A stretch of DNA of 64,000 nt, taken from NCBI GenBank assembly GCA_000961725.1, contig LADS01000038.1, positions 33,080 to 97,079 of the forward strand. Direction: 5' to 3'. The position numbers and the translations under genes are program-made. The stretch is from Desulfobulbaceae bacterium BRH_c16a (lineage in GTDB: Bacteria > Desulfobacterota > Desulfobulbia > Desulfobulbales > Desulfocapsaceae). Each line of letters begins with the position of its first letter. The first letter of the stretch is position 1. Shown piece by piece: positions 63,484 through 64,000 of the stretch. The notes beneath the pieces are model-generated. The model was not told the origin of the DNA. It saw only the letters and a list, made by a program, of their open reading frames with translations, and searched no databases.

Positions 63484-63539
63484 AACCAGCTCCGAGAATG
63501 GGCCCTCAGATATGCTCGTCGGAGGAGCTGGTTTCAGCT
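63478..63539. repeat. 16-bp inverted repeat at the end of the nuclease gene
   Basis: Arms AGCTGAAACCAGCTCC (63478-63493) and GGAGCTGGTTTCAGCT (63524-63539) are perfectly complementary. The left arm contains the stop codon of the nuclease gene. It may act as a terminator or as part of a mobile element end; no T run follows. Confidence 0.6.
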
Positions 63540-63584
63540 GGAGCGGGTTTACGAGAACTATCTTTTTCATAAGACATCAACCTA

Positions 63585-64000
63585 TCAGAGTTTCAATTCC
63601 TTATCCAGCCTTCCTTCAAAAAATATCGCCAACTGAGAAATTGTCAGGGACCAGTTATGGATCGGCATTGTCCATTTCTTGCTGGCATTCTGAATCCCCA
63701 TATACAGTAGTTTCAACAGGCTGTCCTGATTCGGGAAAGCGCCTTTGGTCTTGGTCAATTTCCGAAATTGACGGTGAACCGCCTCAATGGTATTGGTCGT
63801 ATAGATAATACGCCGAATATCATCAGGAAACTTGAAATACTGACTGAGTCGCTCCCAATTGTTTCGCCAGGATTTGATGACAATAGGGTATTTGTCATTC
63901 CATTTGTCCGCCAAAATATCAAGTTCAGATGCGGCTAAATCTTTAGTGCTGGCCTTGTATACCCGCTTGAGATCAACCATGAATTCTTTCTGGTTCTTTG
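63585..64000 (-). mobile_element. IS256-family (mutator-type) transposase, partial at window edge
   Basis: The last 138 codons of a DDE transposase, running off the right edge on its 5' side. The conserved C-terminal block YTTNTIEAVHRQFRKLTKTK with the third catalytic Glu, then KGAFPNQDSLLKLLYMGI, is typical of IS256. The frame is open to the edge, and the ATG at 63980 is internal, not the true start. The element's right inverted repeat should lie between 63540 and 63585 but could not be fixed. Confidence 0.9.

Noticed and set aside
1..64000. CRISPR arrays, rRNA and tRNA genes, including a selC-like tRNA.
   Set aside because: No regularly spaced repeats and no T-loop/acceptor patterns were recognised by eye; a dedicated tRNA scan would be decisive.

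Overview
The window looks like chromosomal DNA of a Desulfobacterota bacterium (the old Deltaproteobacteria), by inference from gene content. It shows selenocysteine decoding (a SelD that is itself a selenoprotein), ammonifying nitrite reductase NrfA, a SPASM-type radical SAM enzyme, HDOD signalling, sigma-54 two-component control and many envelope and metal-stress genes. No rRNA, tRNA or CRISPR array was seen. The right edge cuts through an IS256-type transposase.

Layout. 0-8 kb: an RsbW/STAS partner-switching pair, selD with an in-frame UGA, a ketopantoate reductase-like gene, a phosphoesterase lipoprotein, a repeat-containing DUF3060-like secreted protein, an HDOD protein, an MFS transporter of the Fsr type and a universal stress protein. 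8.5-19.3 kb: HU, then a long minus-strand run made of a YtkA-like protein, CusC/CusB/CusA copper-silver efflux, a glycosyltransferase, a large MscS-family channel interrupted by one in-frame UGA, and a cupredoxin. 19.7-24 kb: an RsbU phosphatase, a Gly/Met-rich secreted protein and a TPR lipoprotein. 24-31.8 kb: an acquired, decaying metal-stress island with an IS91-type remnant, a CopB ATPase carrying an N-terminal DUF2934, a deleted MFS gene, DUF5676 and DUF2933-like membrane proteins, a HAD fragment, an archaeal-type (type II) GAPDH and a PP2C remnant.

31.8-45.4 kb: a porin, a second Gly/Met-rich secreted paralogue with a small lipoprotein, a three-gene histidine kinase / sigma-54 regulator cassette (the first kinase lacks its phospho-acceptor His), a cold-shock-like protein, an FAD-Rieske oxidoreductase, DUF72 and DUF3553 proteins, and NrfA. 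45.5-51.2 kb: a complete Mrp Na+/H+ antiporter operon with fused mrpAB. 51.4-56 kb: small proteins, then rhodanese, MauE/DoxX, a DUF1573 protein with UGA in place of its first conserved Cys, and a radical SAM/SPASM enzyme, all tightly coupled. 56-63.5 kb: DinB-like, DUF456, an SLC13-type transporter with TrkA-C domains, a 56-aa Cys-rich protein, aroD, an aroK-aroB fusion and a nuclease-like protein. 63.5-64 kb: the IS256 copy.

Main points of interest. Three genes carry in-frame UGA. SelD is secure. DUF1573 is very likely a new type of selenoprotein and sits in a coupled redox/radical-SAM module. The MscS UGA has a SECIS-like hairpin at the same distance as in selD but may be a simple nonsense mutation. 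Two secreted Gly/Met-rich paralogues, a C4-N4-G4 palindrome upstream of several genes, and a shared inverted repeat are further unexplained structure.
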